This document shows positions 23,580-36,718 of a stretch of 64,000 nt of DNA, piece by piece. The position numbers and the translations under genes are program-made. The stretch covers positions 84,084,886 through 84,148,885 of the forward strand of contig NC_068938.1 of assembly GCF_016801865.2 (NCBI RefSeq), in the 5' to 3' direction. This stretch comes from Culex pipiens pallens. Lineage: Eukaryota > Arthropoda > Insecta > Diptera > Culicidae. Under the pieces are notes generated by a model, which saw only the letters and a program-made list of their open reading frames with translations, had not been told where the DNA came from and made no database searches. Position 1 is the first letter of the stretch. Every line of letters begins with the position of its first letter.

Positions 23580-24552
23580 GGGTAATTCTCCGCCAACTCA
23601 CACAGCAGTTGCCCCGACCCCTCTTCGATTTGCGAGAAACTTTGTCCAAAGGGGTAACTTTTGTCCCTGACCACGAATCCGAAGTCCGTTTTTTTATATC
23701 TCGTGACGGAGAGGCAGTACGACCCCTTCAATTTTTTAACATGCGAAAAAAGAGGTGTATTTCAATAATTTGCAGCCTGAAACGGTGATGAGATAGAAAT
23801 GTGTTGTCAAAAGGACTTTTATGTAAAATTATACGCCCGATTTTATGGCGTACCCAGAATTCCAAAACAATGTATTTTTCTTCGAAAAAAATCTATTATT
23901 TTTTGAAAACTCTGCTTATTTCCGTTACTCGACTGTAATTTTTTTTGGAACATGTCATTTTAAGGGAAATTCTTTTCGAATCTACATTGACTCAGAAAGG
24001 TCATTTTTTCATTTAGCACAAAATTTTTCATTTTGAAATGTCGTGTTTTTCTAACTTTGCAGGGTTTTTTTAGAGTGTAACAATGTTTTACAAAGTTGTA
24101 GAGCAGACAATTAATCACGAGTTATCGCGATTTTACGAAAAAAAGAGTTTTGAAATGTTGGTCGTCGTTGATCATGGCCGTTCATGTTCAGCCGCGACAG
24201 ACACGGTCGACGAAACAAAAAGAAACACAAAAAGTAAGTTTTGTTCGTAAAATCGCGATAACTCTTGATGTTTGTAATGGGGCGTACAATTTTACATAAA
24301 AGTCCATTGACACCAATTTTCTATCTCATCACCGTTTCAGGCTGCAACTTAATGAAAAACACCTCTTTTTCGCATGTTCAAAAATGGAAGGTATCGTACC
24401 GCCTCTCCGTCACGAGATATCAAAAACTGACCGCGGATTCGTTATCAGGGACAAAAGTTACCGCTTTGGGCAAAGTTTTACGAAAATCGAAGAGGGGTCT
24501 GGGCAGTTTTTCCCGATTTCGTGTGAGTTTACCCATATATATAGAATTACCC
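23580..24552. mobile_element. Foldback element GGGTAATTCTC, copy 2
   Basis: It begins GGGTAATTCTCCGCCAAC and ends GAATTACCC. The arms are inverted copies around a centre near 24165-24265 that contains CGACAGACACGGTCGACG. It shares the TATCTCGTGACGGAG phrase with the other copies. The right end is degraded (GAGTTTACCCATATATATAG) and no clear 4-bp duplication remains (AATT left, ATAT right). It lacks the hAT-like insertion found in copy 1. Confidence 0.75.
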
Positions 24553-27500
24553 ATATAATTTTCCAAAAAAGTTTGAAAAAATTTCACTTAATTTGAACGT
24601 AGGTAGCACAAGAAACGTTCTTTATGGATGGGCACAATATATATTTTATTTTGAAACAAAATGTAGGGTATGCGAATTCATTTATTGAACTTTTTTTTAT
24701 ATTCAACTAATATAGCTTAAAAGTTGTTGCACAATTGTTGTTGCAAATGCATCTATTTTATCTTTTTTCATTTTGTTGAATTTCTTATCAGAGCAAAATT
24801 TAACAATCTTTTTAAGTCAAAATGATAAAAATAACCTGATTTTTTTGCGAATTTTTTTTTTGTTCAGCAAACATATTTTAACGGTTTTCATCTCACTTCT
24901 CAAAAGCTTAATTTGAAACAAAAATTATTTAATCTGTAACAAATTCTTCAAAATGTTACTCAAAATCTGAGCATAAAACAAATAAGTGGTATTTTTTAAC
25001 TTCCACGGGAACTATCCCCCTAGCTTTTCAAGTAGGTATTGTGAAAATTTTACAAGATTCAGATTAACTCTGAAATGTTCTTAAAATGTGATTTTAAAGA
25101 TAAAAAAAAACATTCTATTCATTAAATCTTGATAAAATCAAGCTTACAAATCAAATTATACCTTCAAAAAATAGATTTGATTTTGATTTGATTTGATGTG
25201 AAAACCAACAGGACCACAAGGATGACCTATGTAGCGGTTGCCTAGAATTACAGTGGCTCAGACTTAAAAGGAGCATTTTCAAATAAAAAACCTTTAAAAA
25301 ATAGAAGTCACGAAAAACTAAATATGTTTTGCTAACAATTCTTCAAATGGTTAGTATCACACTTTTCAGTTGAAAACTAATAAAATTTACACAAAAAGGT
25401 CTTTCAAGATGAAATATCTTCGATGTTGTTATTTCAAAAATTTGATTTGAGAAAATTTATAAATTTCACGGGATTTCACGGAAATCTTCAAATTTCATGA
25501 ATTTCACGCAGTCCGTGAAATCATTACTATTCACTAACCTATTATAAAAAATATAACGTAAAATGTTTTCTAATGAGGAAAATTTATTTCTTGAAATTGC
25601 AATTTAAAGAGTATTTAATACAGTCAATCGATTGCAAACCTCTCGAATTTTTAATGTATTGTATAAATGAAATAAGAATTGGTTTGATGTACATTGTGGC
25701 TTGATCAATGGGACAGAATTAGAAAGGGCTTCGTTCTGCATTCAAATTAATTTATTTTGACACTGAACCGTTATCTCAGCACTTCATCTTCTGCATTCTG
25801 CATGGTTGGATATGAAAAAAAAAATGAAATCTAAATTACAAATTTCAAGCTCAATTTTCCATTTTTTAAACAAAAATTACCAAAAAATGCAATTACATAT
25901 ATAATAACTGTTTTTCTACGGTAAAAAAATCTCAAAATATCTATAAATTCATGAAAGTATCGGTTTTTCTAAAATGTTTCGTAAATTTTGATTAAGGTTC
26001 CCAATATTTTTTGTTTCAAAAAGCTTCTAAATGTTCTGTTTGATTAAAAATACAGAAATTGACGTTATTCTTTGATTATTAAAAATCAAAATTTTAAACA
26101 ATTATTATTTGCATTTTCTATAAAAATTGTTCCGTGCCATGTTTCTTAATATAAGGGTGCACAGCAACCAAGGAAGTTGTTGTGTTATTTTACCAAAATA
26201 GTCAAACTTACGGACCCAATCCTGCAAAAATCTGATTGTAAAAATAGTCAAACTTTGTTATAAATTATTTGGTAGACTGTACTTTAAGGGATGAATCAAA
26301 AATTAAATCGATAGTTCCCGTAGTTTTGAAGATACTAAAATGTCTGTAACACAAATCTGGGTGCAAAAGCTCTGGTTGATGTGCATCGTTAAAGCATTCG
26401 TTTCAATCTAAAAAAAGAATGTCCGACATTTTTCATTCTTATCCAATTCACTCTTTTTTATTATTACCATGCAATATACATCAAGTCAAATAAACTCTGT
26501 CCCCACCCAATTACCCAGCAAATCTCGCACACTGGCCTCAATTTAATCAAGCAAGACAATCCCACTAAATATTTCGCCACCAAATCCCCAGAAAGCAAAA
26601 AAAAAAACTATCTCTTCACCGAGTGCTGGCTCAATGTCCCCAAAATCGCTGCGCTCAACTAGCGGGCGATCCCAAGGCAAGCCAATCTGAAATATCAATC
26701 AGAACTTTGATCCCATAAAATATGTATACGAGCGAGACGAGAGCAAACTACGCAAGCGACACCAGAATTATGACGAAACGTTGAGCAAACTCTGCTGCTG
26801 CTGAAGGCTTCCAGAGGGAAGGCAAAAAATTCATCTAATAACATCTTTGAATAAATTATGAATAAATAAGGCAACGCGCTTTCATTCAATCGAGCATGCA
26901 TGGATGGAGCCGCCGTCGTCGTCCAACGGAAAAAGAAGACGAGATAAGCAAGCAAAACATGTCCCATGGATCTCCGCAGGATACGAGACTTGGGGCTGGG
27001 TGGTTCGTCCTCGGCGCTGAAGCTCGTCGAAGGACATGCCCAAGCCCCAGCCCCCGTTTCCACAGCTAGCAGGGTGAGTGAGGAGAAAATATATCGCATA
27101 TTACTTTGATTGGATGGGATGGATCTTGCCGGGGCACAACACATCAGGCCACATCAAAAACAAGCACAGCTGAGCAGAGCTCGGGCTTGCCATCATAGCC
27201 AAAAAGTCGTTTATTCTCTCTCGTGTGGCAAGCAAACATAAGATGCTGGGCGCAGGCATGCTTCGATGGATAAATGGGCCCTCCCGTCCGATGTGGTGGG
27301 GGGAGGTCCCAGGAATGGGTCAAGGGGGCCTGATCGGGAGTGGGGAGGTAGCGACGAGGGCCATAGTGGAGAAAATACGACCCTGGATTGGAGATCACGG
27401 TGGGGTTTTGTTTGGTGGAAAATGTACTGCCCAGCTGGTTTTGATTTTGCTTCGTTTTTTTTCATGTAATAAATCAATTTAGGCAACTTTTTTCTACGAT

Positions 27501-27659
27501 TTGCTTAGTAATGTTTACTCGCTCCTTTAATTGTATTAAATAAAACCATTTAATCATAATAAAAGTATCCAAGATTTAAGCATTTTTTTCAAATCTTTTT
27601 AATGTTTTGTCAATATTTTCTCAGCCATCAGTGTGCTAAGATTTAATTTTATTTAATTT
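24553..27659. other. AT-rich DNA, then a GC-richer block without a supported gene
   Basis: From 24553 to about 26480 the sequence is AT-rich with no clear features. From about 26480 to 27480 composition rises and short open frames overlap on both strands. The translations show no domain I recognise. Confidence 0.4.
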
Positions 27660-27761
27660 GTTCTCACAACTCAATAGTTTTATTGACAACAAATCTACAA
27701 CACATCTTTGTAAAGATTATTATGTTTTTAATAATTGTTTCGTTTTTTGGTAGCTGTCCAT
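27660..27761 (+). repeat. Dispersed non-coding repeat, left fragment
   Basis: It ends TTTTTGGTAGCTGTCCAT, where the family continues with ACAAAAATG. The continuation is found after 31556, so the repeat was split by the element at 27762-31556. Confidence 0.6.
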
Positions 27762-28989
27762 TAGGGTGCCCAGAAAAAATAACCCTTTGCTCCACAAGCG
27801 GAAAACGGTTTATTGGGTTATTTTAAGAATCTGTGCAAATTTTGAGCGAAATTGGTTGAGATTAACCCACTGATACCCGAGCATAAAGTCAGCAATACAA
27901 AAATTATTTCATACAAAAATTACTTTTTTTTTAATTTTTAATAACTTTTTAGGATCGAGTTTTACAGCTTGGGTATGTTCTGCAAAGTTGTAGAGCATTG
28001 AATTTTAAATCAGAATATAACTTTTGGGAATATTTGGACGGAACTAGCGCACCCAGCACACGGTTTGGTCTGTAAGAAAATTGGGTTTTTCATACATTTT
28101 TTCGATTTTTCCCATACAAACTTCACCTACGAGTATCAATGGGTGAATGATGACCGATTTTGCTCAAATTTGGCCCAGAGCCCTGAAATAGCTCAAGAAA
28201 CAATATTCAGCATGTGGAGCGAGGTTTTGAAGAAAAGTCCCATATTCTGCACGGAAAGGAGTTCCATCTTAAATTTAACAATTCAAATTAGCTGGCTTCA
28301 AATTGGTGGAACAGTGATTTTTTTGGTTAAATCAGCTAAAATTACAGGTAAATTTACCAACTTGGGATTGGTGAAACAGCTAACCCTGATTGCTGATTTG
28401 CTATCCAAAACTGACAGCCCAAATCAAAATGACATGAGAGATTTCACCAAAAATAATGGTGTTTCAGCACAATTTTGCCTACTTTTTACCGAAAAACTAG
28501 CTGGAACCGGCAGCATGGATTTTTTGACAGATCATCAGTTCGAGACCAACACAAAGCAATAGAACGTCTCGTATCGTGTTTGATCCTGTTTAAGCCGCTC
28601 AGTACGTGGAGTTTTGTGACGATTCTGTGTTTGAAAGTCGAAAGTGCAAGTGCGATGGTGGTGCCTGAGTGAATGGATTAAAAGCCAGGAAGACTTTCTG
28701 CGGGCTGAGATCTTCAGTTGATTAGGTGAGAAGTTTTTTTTTTGTGTTGAGGGAAAGAGGTTAGAAGTTGAGCCTCTAATTTTTGTTTGGACGATTGGTG
28801 GCATCCCTTTGTCGTGAACCCTTTGGCGGGGGAGGTGGAGGCTGGCGTTTGTCCACACTCCACTTTTTTTTGTATGGACATCTGTCTACGTGGGGGGAGG
28901 CTGCGGGTACAGAGTGTCTAGATATAGACTGGCCAATGTTTGACAGATCCGTACGAGCAAGGCACTTTATGCATTTGAAGCACATCAAA

Positions 28990-29895
28990 AAATAGAGTTA
29001 AATAATGTTAAATTACTTTAAATTAAGTGAAAGTTAATTTGAATTACATTTGGTTGAATTTAGAAAAAAGTAGAATTCAGTTAAATTAAGTTAAATTGAT
29101 TGAATTTTGTTAAAATCAGTTAAATTATGATTAATTAAAAATCAAGTTTAATTAACTAAAGTTAAGTTTAGTATAATTAAACTGAACATAGTAAAAAAGA
29201 AATAAATTTAGTCAAGTGTGGTTATATCTAGAATTTTTTGTTAAATTTAATTAAACTAAGATACATTTTTTGAAATTTCGTTACATTTGGTAGAATTTAG
29301 TTCAATTGTTGTTAAAAGTTGTTTGGTAAAATTTAGTAAAATTAAGTTGAATTAAGTAAAATTTAGCTGAATTAGGTAAAATTAAGTTAAATTAAGTTGA
29401 ATTAAGTTAAATTAAGTTAAATTAAGTTAAATTAAGTTAAATTAAGTTAAATTAAGTTAAATTAAGTTAAATTAAGTTAAATTAAGTTAAATTAAGTTAA
29501 ATTAAGTTAAATTAAGTTAAATTAAAATAAATTAAGTTAAATTAAGTTAAATTAAGTTAAATTAAGTTAAATTAAGTTAAATTAAGTTAAATTAAGTTAA
29601 ATTAAGTTAAATTAAGTTAGATTATGTTAAATTCAGTTAAATTAAGTTAAATTAAGTTGAATTAACTTCAATTTAGTTGAATTCAGTTAAATTGAGATAA
29701 ATTAAAGTCAATTATGTTAAGTTAAGTTAAATTAAGTTGAATTAAGTTATATTCAGTTAAATTTAGTTAAATTAAGTTGAATTAAGTTTAATTAAGTTAA
29801 ATTCAGTTAAATTAAGTTCAATTAAGTTGAATTAAGGTATATTAAGTTAAATTAAGTAAAATAAAGTTAAATTAAGTTAAATTATTTTAATTTTA
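28990..29895. repeat. 10-bp microsatellite array (TTAAATTAAG)n
   Basis: The core from about 29390 to 29620 is almost perfect. Both flanks decay gradually into variants such as TTGAATTAAG and TTAAATTCAG, as expected from expansion in the middle and ageing at the edges. Confidence 0.93.
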
Positions 29896-29924
29896 ATTTG
29901 TATTTTTTTATTTATGTATTTATG

Positions 29925-30713
29925 TATTTTTGTATTTTTGTATTTTTGTATTTTTGTATTTTTGTATTTTTGTATTTTTGTATTTTTGTATTTTTGTATT
30001 TTTGTATTTTTGTATTTTTGTATTTTTGTATTTTTGTATTTTTGTATTTTTGTATTTTTGTATTTTTGTATTTTTGTATTTTTGTATTTTTGTATTTTTG
30101 TATTTTTGTATTTTTGTATTTTTGAATTTTTGTATTTTTGTATTTTTGTATTTTTGTATTTTTGTATTTTTGTATTTTTGTATTTTTGTATTTTTGTATT
30201 TTTGTATTTTTGTATTTTTGTATTTTTGTATTTTTGTATTTTTGTATTTTTGTATTTTTGTATTTTTGTATTTTTGTATTTTTGTATTTTTGTATTTTTG
30301 TATTTTTGTATTTTTGTATTTTTGTATTTTTGTATTTTTGTATTTTTGTATTTTTGTATTTTTGTATTTTTGTATTTTTGTATTTTTGTATTTTTGTATT
30401 TTTGTATTTTTGTATTTTTGTATTTTTGTATTTTTGTATTTTTGTATTTTTGTATTTTTGTATTTTTGTATTTTTGTATTTTTGTATTTTTGTATTTTTG
30501 TATTTTTGTATTTTTGTATTTTTGTATTTTTGTATTTTTGTATTTTTGTATTTTTGCATTTTTGTATTTTTGTATTTTTGTATTTTTGTATTTTTGTATT
30601 TTTGTATTTTTGTATTTTTGTATTTTTGTATTTTTGTATTTTTGTATTTTTGTATTTTTGTATTTTTGTATTTTTGTATTTTTGTATTTTTGTATTTTTG
30701 TATTACTGTATTT
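29925..30713. repeat. 8-bp microsatellite array (TTTTTGTA)n, about 98 copies
   Basis: The array is nearly homogeneous with single-base variants near 30124 (TGAATTTT) and 30556 (TGCATTTT). The left border shows a related ATTTATGT form. The long open frames here reflect the array and are not genes. Confidence 0.96.
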
Positions 30714-30904
30714 AATTTTTTTTATTTGTCAATAGAATATCGCAACAAAGCCGTACTATTAGGATGATCAACTATAACGTAGTTTAAAAAGCCTGGAAAC
30801 TATTGAAACATCCAAAGAACTTACTCTACCAAAAAACGTACCAAGAATAGCGGAAAATCATGCTACACCAGGAAAAAGTGTTTTGAAAATTTAAAAACAA
30901 CTTT

Positions 30905-31330
30905 ACAGGCAGCAAGGGATTTTTAAAATGATTTCGAAATTACCAGTTAAAACAGTCGAAAAATTAGCTGGACTTACCGAAAAACGAAGCAAGAACAAAA
31001 AAGAAACGAGCTAAATCAGCCAAAAGGCTGGGTGAATAATGCGTGCTTTGCAGGCAGCAACGGAGGCTTTTGAAAGAAAACTTGTAGAAATAGTGGAAAA
31101 ATTAGCTATTCCAACCAAAACACCTACCAAGAATAGTGGCAAAGTTAGCTAAACTAGCTAAAAAGATGTGTGAAAATACCTGGCTTCGCAGCCATCAATG
31201 GAAAATTTTGAGAATGATTCCAAAAAACTAGTTGAAACAGCCTAAAAACACGCTGGGCTAACTATAAAACTTCCTAGAATACCATAAAATCTAGCTAAAA
31301 TAGCTAACAGACCTTCTCAAAACATACAGC
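30905..31330. repeat. Degenerate tandem repeat of about 142 bp
   Basis: Units marked by CAGGCAGCAAGGG, CAGGCAGCAACGG and CAGCCATCAATGG begin near 30906, 31051 and 31189. Each is followed by TAGCT-rich sequence. The unit is non-coding. Confidence 0.65.
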
Positions 31331-31556
31331 TTTTGAGACTGACAGTATTTTTCCAGCTTGCAAATTAGTAAAATTTACTAAAAATTTAGCTGGATTTATC
31401 ATTTTTAGGACCTGGATCCAGCTGTCAAATCCAGGATTTATTTTTAGGATTTCCAGCTAAAAAAATTGGTGGTTGAAAAAACAACCATTTTTTTAGGATT
31501 TTTAACCGAAATTTAGTAAGATTCACGATAAACCTTCTTTCCGTGTGGGCACCCTA

Positions 31557-33540
31557 CTGTTCATACAAAAATGATACGTAAACTTTCGAATAAAATTTAT
31601 GAACGATTTGGTGTCTTTGACAAAATTGTAGTTTGTAAGGACTATTCAGACTAAAATGGTGCAAGTTTTTTTGGCAATTGTCGAATTAACTGTTTTTAAC
31701 AAAAATTGAATTGTATTTTATATTTTTGAAATTTTTTGGTACAGTCATCCCTCAAGCACATCCCTTCGGCACAGTGTACAGATCGGCCAATCTTCAAAAA
31801 ATCATAGCAAATCGAAAATTGAACATGTAACATGTATAACGATTCGCATTTAATCCACCAATTCGGAACATTTTTTTCTTGCGGATGTAAACAAACTTTG
31901 GTTCTCTCCATGAGCACATTATTTTTACAAATTATGATTTCACGCACTGAAACCAACGAAATTCAAGCTTAGTTATGTTTTATGAATGGTCTGATAACTT
32001 TTTTTGTGAAAATATCAGTTAAATTCAGGTGTTCCACAATTGTGGGAGGCACAATAACATCCCACAATTATGGAACATGCAATTTGAAGGCAGTGTTTTG
32101 CTGCTCTGAATGAAATAGTCTTGGGATGCAGTTTTTTGTTTTAAAAGTACTACTTTTACTAGTGAAATAGTGTCTAAATAAAGGTTCTAAAAATAGTAGG
32201 GTCGACAGAAAAAGTGCATTTCGCATGCTTTTGACAAATTATCACAAAAGTGTCCCAACTTTCGAGCCAAAGCGAAGCATGGAGAAAAGTTTTGCCACCG
32301 AATTATGACTTTTTGAAAAAAATGTGCTTTTTTTAGAAATAATAATTTTTAATGAAGAAACAAATTTGCAATCAAAAGTACTTCACAGATTTTTTGGTAA
32401 AGTGCACCGTTTGAAGATAAAGCTGCTTAAAGTTTAATTTAAACTGAAAGATTTCCTTTTGATTTTTGAAAAAGTGCCCATGATTGTCCATTCCTGAAAA
32501 TATGTTTTCGAATACAGTTAAGACTCGATTATTTGCCTTGGCAAAATTTCACTTCGGATAATCGAAACTTTGGGTAAGCGAATCATGATTTTTTTTCTTT
32601 GTCTTTTTTTGAGCTTTAGCATGACCCTTAAGCAACACTACAGTGATTTAAAATTTGTAAATCCAAGATGGCGGCCAAAATGGCGGTGATGAAATGGAGC
32701 CTAACATTTCAAAAGGGCACACAACTTTTGTAAACATTAGTTTATCCCTTTCACTCAAATGACAGTTAACATAAGGTGTGAAAGGGACACACTCTTGCTT
32801 AAAAAAGTTATGTGCTCTTATGAAATGGCAAGCACGAAATATTGAAAACATATTTGACTTGCAATCAACCATTCAAATTTGACTAAAAGAGATCGCAGAA
32901 TTCGAATTTGATGTTAAAAGTAAGAAATTAAAATAAACATGATTATACGAAGACCCATACAAACCATCGGATAATCGAATTTCTGATAATCGAAACTTCG
33001 GATAATCGAGTCTGGATTGTAGTTTTAAAAAATCCAATAAAATTGTCTAAGAGACATTGAAGATTCGACCTCTAGTTACTGAAAAATAGCGAATAGAAGA
33101 AAAACAAACAAGAAAATTTAAGAATACTCAGTCTCATCCAAAAATTTCCACATTTTCTAATGCCAATATCTCAGCAACTAATGGTTCAATTTTCAATGTT
33201 GAAAAATGAAACACTTGTGAAATTTTATGATTTCAAAAAATATTTTGAAAATTTTGTAACTAATATTTAAATGGGCGTGATATTGAATGTTTGGCCCTTT
33301 CTTTGTTAGCTAATCCGAAAAATTAAAAAAAAACTAATCTGAAAAACCGTTCTCAAGATACAGTTTTTTTTTTGAAAATTTTAATAGCCTTTTTGAATGG
33401 ATAGCTGTCAAATTGTTTGGAGACTTTTTTTCAAAATGTCTTCTTTGGACATAGAAAAATTACATCGAAATCAAAAACACAACAAAAAAGTAAACAAATT
33501 TTTTTTAGAAAATTCTGAGAAATTCTAGAGAACAAGGAAA
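31557..33540 (+). repeat. Dispersed non-coding repeat, right part
   Basis: It resumes with CTGTTCATACAAAAATG, then GATTTGGTGTCTTTGAC. Later parts resemble the downstream section of other family copies. The pogo-like MITE at 32515-33019 interrupts it. The right border is approximate. Confidence 0.55.
32515..33019. mobile_element. pogo-like (Tc1/mariner type) MITE, copy 2
   Basis: The ends CAGTTAAGACTCGATTAT and ATAATCGAGTCTGGATTG are inverted repeats flanked by TA (32513-32514 and 33020-33021). At 505 bp it has no transposase. It is the uninterrupted version of the element at 946-2849. Confidence 0.8.
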
Positions 33541-35310
33541 AAATGCACTTTAAACGCTTCCCACTTTATAAATTTAAATAGGGTTCTTCAATACAGCATT
33601 TTTTCCATTACCGTTTCATTCAAAATTCAAGAAAAACGGAAATAAAAACTTTCAAATTTTGATGTCACATTTATTGTGATTGCAAAATGTGATTCTGCAA
33701 TCTCATTGAAATGACTGGTTGTAAACATTTAGAAATTTGAAAGATTAATTTGTAATATGATTCATTTTAATCGAATGTTATTTTTTAGTGATAGATATTA
33801 TAATTCATTTTTGATATTCTGCAATATTTTAGAATTGTTAAAAAGTGTTTGAAATTCAGAAAATGCATATTTAATAAAACGCAATTAAGCGTTTTATATT
33901 TCAAATCATTGTCCCTAGAGGACCCACCCTTCTCGTGGGTGGTTGTTTTTCCCCGGCAGCCATCAAGCTTTTTCTATGGCATTGCTGCTGTGCACGCGAG
34001 CAGTCCTTCTTGCGCTCTATATCTATAGCAACCAACATTTTCTTGATTGAAGTTGAAGCTTTTTGAAGCTATTAGGAGCTTGCTCATCAACCCAGCTCTA
34101 CCGAGCTGGCTGGTTCGTCCGTCCGTCCAAACATGGTGGGCTGGACCAATCTCGACTCGACTCTGCCGATGATGCTGATGATGATGGCTATGGTGGTGGA
34201 GCTGCTGGTGTTTCTCATAATAACATAAATATCGAGAATGGCAAGCGAAAGAAGCGAATTTATTAGACTTTTCCGAAAAACGGCATCAAGCTTTGGGCTG
34301 GCAGCCAAACGAGCGACCATTTTTTTTGCTAGGGCGGTTTGAAACAGGGTTGCCACTTTAGTTGATTTTAATTTTATTATAATTCACAAAATTGGTACAA
34401 AAGGTTACTTTCGACCTTAAAAAAAGTTAATGGCTTCAAGAACTTTACATAATTTCAATATTTTATCTCAAAAACAAATATTTGAAACTTATCTCAATTT
34501 ATTAATACAAATTGGCAGCTCTCGCCAGTCTTCAATAAGCTTCCAATCTCTCACGAAAAGCACACAACAAAACTCATTTGCTGTGGCCACCGGGAATGAG
34601 ACGTGGCCGGAGTCTGCCGGGATGGGGAACCGGCATCCCAACCCTAAAAGAAACAAGCGAAGAAATCTTCCGACCCCAAGATCTACGGTGTCAATCTTCG
34701 TTCCATCCATTTCCATAACCGTAATCATATTTCGTGCGAGATGTGATATGGTTTTGATGCCCCCATCGTCCTCCAAGAAGACTTCTTCATCTTGACGGTC
34801 TCCCAGGGCTCTGGGGGAGGACTTTTGCGCGCAGGACAGGGCGCCTCTATTTCACGTTGATCGATTCAATACATATACGGGACACGTCTTCCGATAATGT
34901 TGCAGACGAGCAACGACGTCGTCGATGTTCAAAGCGTTATGTTGCAAAAGGGACTGGGACGGGATGGAAGAAACGGGGGTACACAACATAACGTAACACA
35001 ACTGCCGCACTAAATATAAACAATAACTTAGGATAACCCTCATAAGTCTTGTACGTGTTATTGCGCGCTCCAGCAATATCGTATACCATTGTTGTGTTTG
35101 TGTGTGACTGTTTCTTAGGGCACTATACACTCTGGGAAAACAAAACAGTTTTTGACGCAAAGTGATATCGAAAGGATTGCTTTCGTAGAAAATTGAACCC
35201 AATAGTTTGGAGTTTCTTTCGAGCCATGGTGCAGATTTCAGCAATTTGTTGCCATAGTATGACTTAGGAAAAGCTATTAAGGTAGTTTGTCAAATATTTA
35301 GTCTAATTGA
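33541..35310. other. Unique DNA, no supported gene
   Basis: A GC-richer block at about 33910-34900 includes a short CCCACC/GGTGGG hairpin near 33922-33945. Several short open frames show no recognisable domain. I assign no gene. Confidence 0.4.
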
Positions 35311-35319
35311 TCCATCAAC

Positions 35320-36718
35320 GTAATTTAAAAGCTATTTTATTTCAAGTTTTTGTATTCTCCCCTGAGCAATTCTTTGCCAAAACCGGAAATAAATTTAATT
35401 TTTATTTTTTGACTTGGTTCAAACTTTGTAGGGACCTTCCCTATGACCAAATTTGCTATTTTGTTCACGCATACAAGGCTCCATACAACTTTGGCAGCTG
35501 TCCATACAAAATGGTACGCAAATATCCGAAAATCTGTATTTGGTGTCTTCGGCAAAGTTGTAGGTATTGACTAGGACTATTAAAAAATAGGTAGGGGAAC
35601 AGCATCTAATTCCAACGTGCCTCTAATGTTGGCAGGTCAGAACTTTGACATTCAATTAAAGCTAATTAAAAGCGTTTTCAACTGAAATCGAGTGATAAAT
35701 AGCTCAATAAGAAGTGAGCAAGCAAGTTTCTATCAAAAGTTTTGCAAAATTAGTAGTTTAAATAGTGAAAATCAGCAAATTGGATGGAGTTAGGAGCGAG
35801 AGCTTAACCTGCCAAACATACGAGAATTTCCCCTATACGGAAAAAATGGCCGATTTGTAAATTAACTTTTTCACAAAAAAATCCCAAAAAAATATTTTTT
35901 AGCTCTTTTGTATGTTTTAAGAGACAAAAACCGTAACCTTTGAGCTAAAGAGAAGTACGGATAAGAATTTTGCCACCGAGTTATGATTTTTTTGAATGAT
36001 GTTTTTTCGGAAAAAATAAAAATTTCAGTAAAAAAAGAAATATAATAAAAATGACTTCAATTTTTCAATTTGTACTTTTAAGATTTTTTGATAATGTGAA
36101 CCCATTTTCAAGATACTATGCTATTGGTCAAATTTTCAATGTTTAATAATGAAAAATTTGTGAAATTTTATGATCTCTACGAACTTTTTTTTTTGAATTT
36201 TTGAATCAAGACTAACATTTCAAACGGGTATAGTATTGAATATTTGATCCTTTTGATATGTTAGTCTTTTAAAATTTTCAAAATATTTGCATTGAAAATT
36301 GGACAATTAGTTTTTTAGATATTGGATGAGACTTGAAAAACTTTAATTATCTTATTTCTATTTCTTTTATTCGCTTTATTTCAGCATTCACAGAACCAAT
36401 CTTCAATTTCTTTAAGGCAATTATACTGGCAATTTGTAGAACTATTTGAACAATCTAGGGCACTATTGAATAAAAAAGAAAAACAGGAATTTTTCAGATA
36501 AAAATCAATTTTATCTTGAAAACGAAGATATTTACGATTGCAAATTTGATTTTACAATAAAAAGAAATTTCTTTAAAAGAACACACACACCAATTTCAAC
36601 TCTAATACCGGTTTTTTGTCCTTTAAAACACATTAAAGAATTTTATAAATTTGAAAATATTTATTATGAGATTTTTTTTGTGAAAAAAATTAAATAAAAT
36701 TTAGTAAAGTTACAGATT
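35320..36718 (+). repeat. Dispersed non-coding repeat copies before RTE copy A
   Basis: It contains TTTGGCAGCTGTCCATAC and GGTGTCTTCGGCAAAGTTG. A small MITE-like insertion lies at 35592-35835. Near 36700 an opposed copy is broken by the RTE element and resumes at 40374. Borders are approximate. Confidence 0.55.
35592..35835. mobile_element. Small MITE-like insertion (TAGGGGAA ends)
   Basis: TAGGGGAA at the left mirrors TTCCCCTA at the right, and the block interrupts a dispersed-repeat copy. The inverted repeat is only 8 bp and the duplication is unclear, so the call is tentative. Confidence 0.45.

Larger units (their letters stand above)
27762..31556. mobile_element. hAT-like non-autonomous element carrying two microsatellites
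   Basis: The ends are TAGGGTGCCCA and its exact inverse TGGGCACCCTA. The flanks are an 8-bp direct repeat with one mismatch, CTGTCCAT at 27754-27761 and CTGTTCAT at 31557-31564. The host repeat reads continuously once the element is removed, which confirms the borders. The 8-bp duplication and TAGGG ends fit hAT. It carries no transposase. The interior holds a 10-bp array, an 8-bp array and a degenerate tandem repeat of about 142 bp. Confidence 0.85.

Noticed and set aside
24553..26480. Possible decayed transposase gene
   Set aside because: No frame with recognisable motifs. AT-rich sequence with frequent stops on all frames.
29898..30767. Open frames of 209-273 codons across the 8-bp TTTTTGTA array
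   Set aside because: Same cause: the repeat lacks stops in several frames. No coding evidence.
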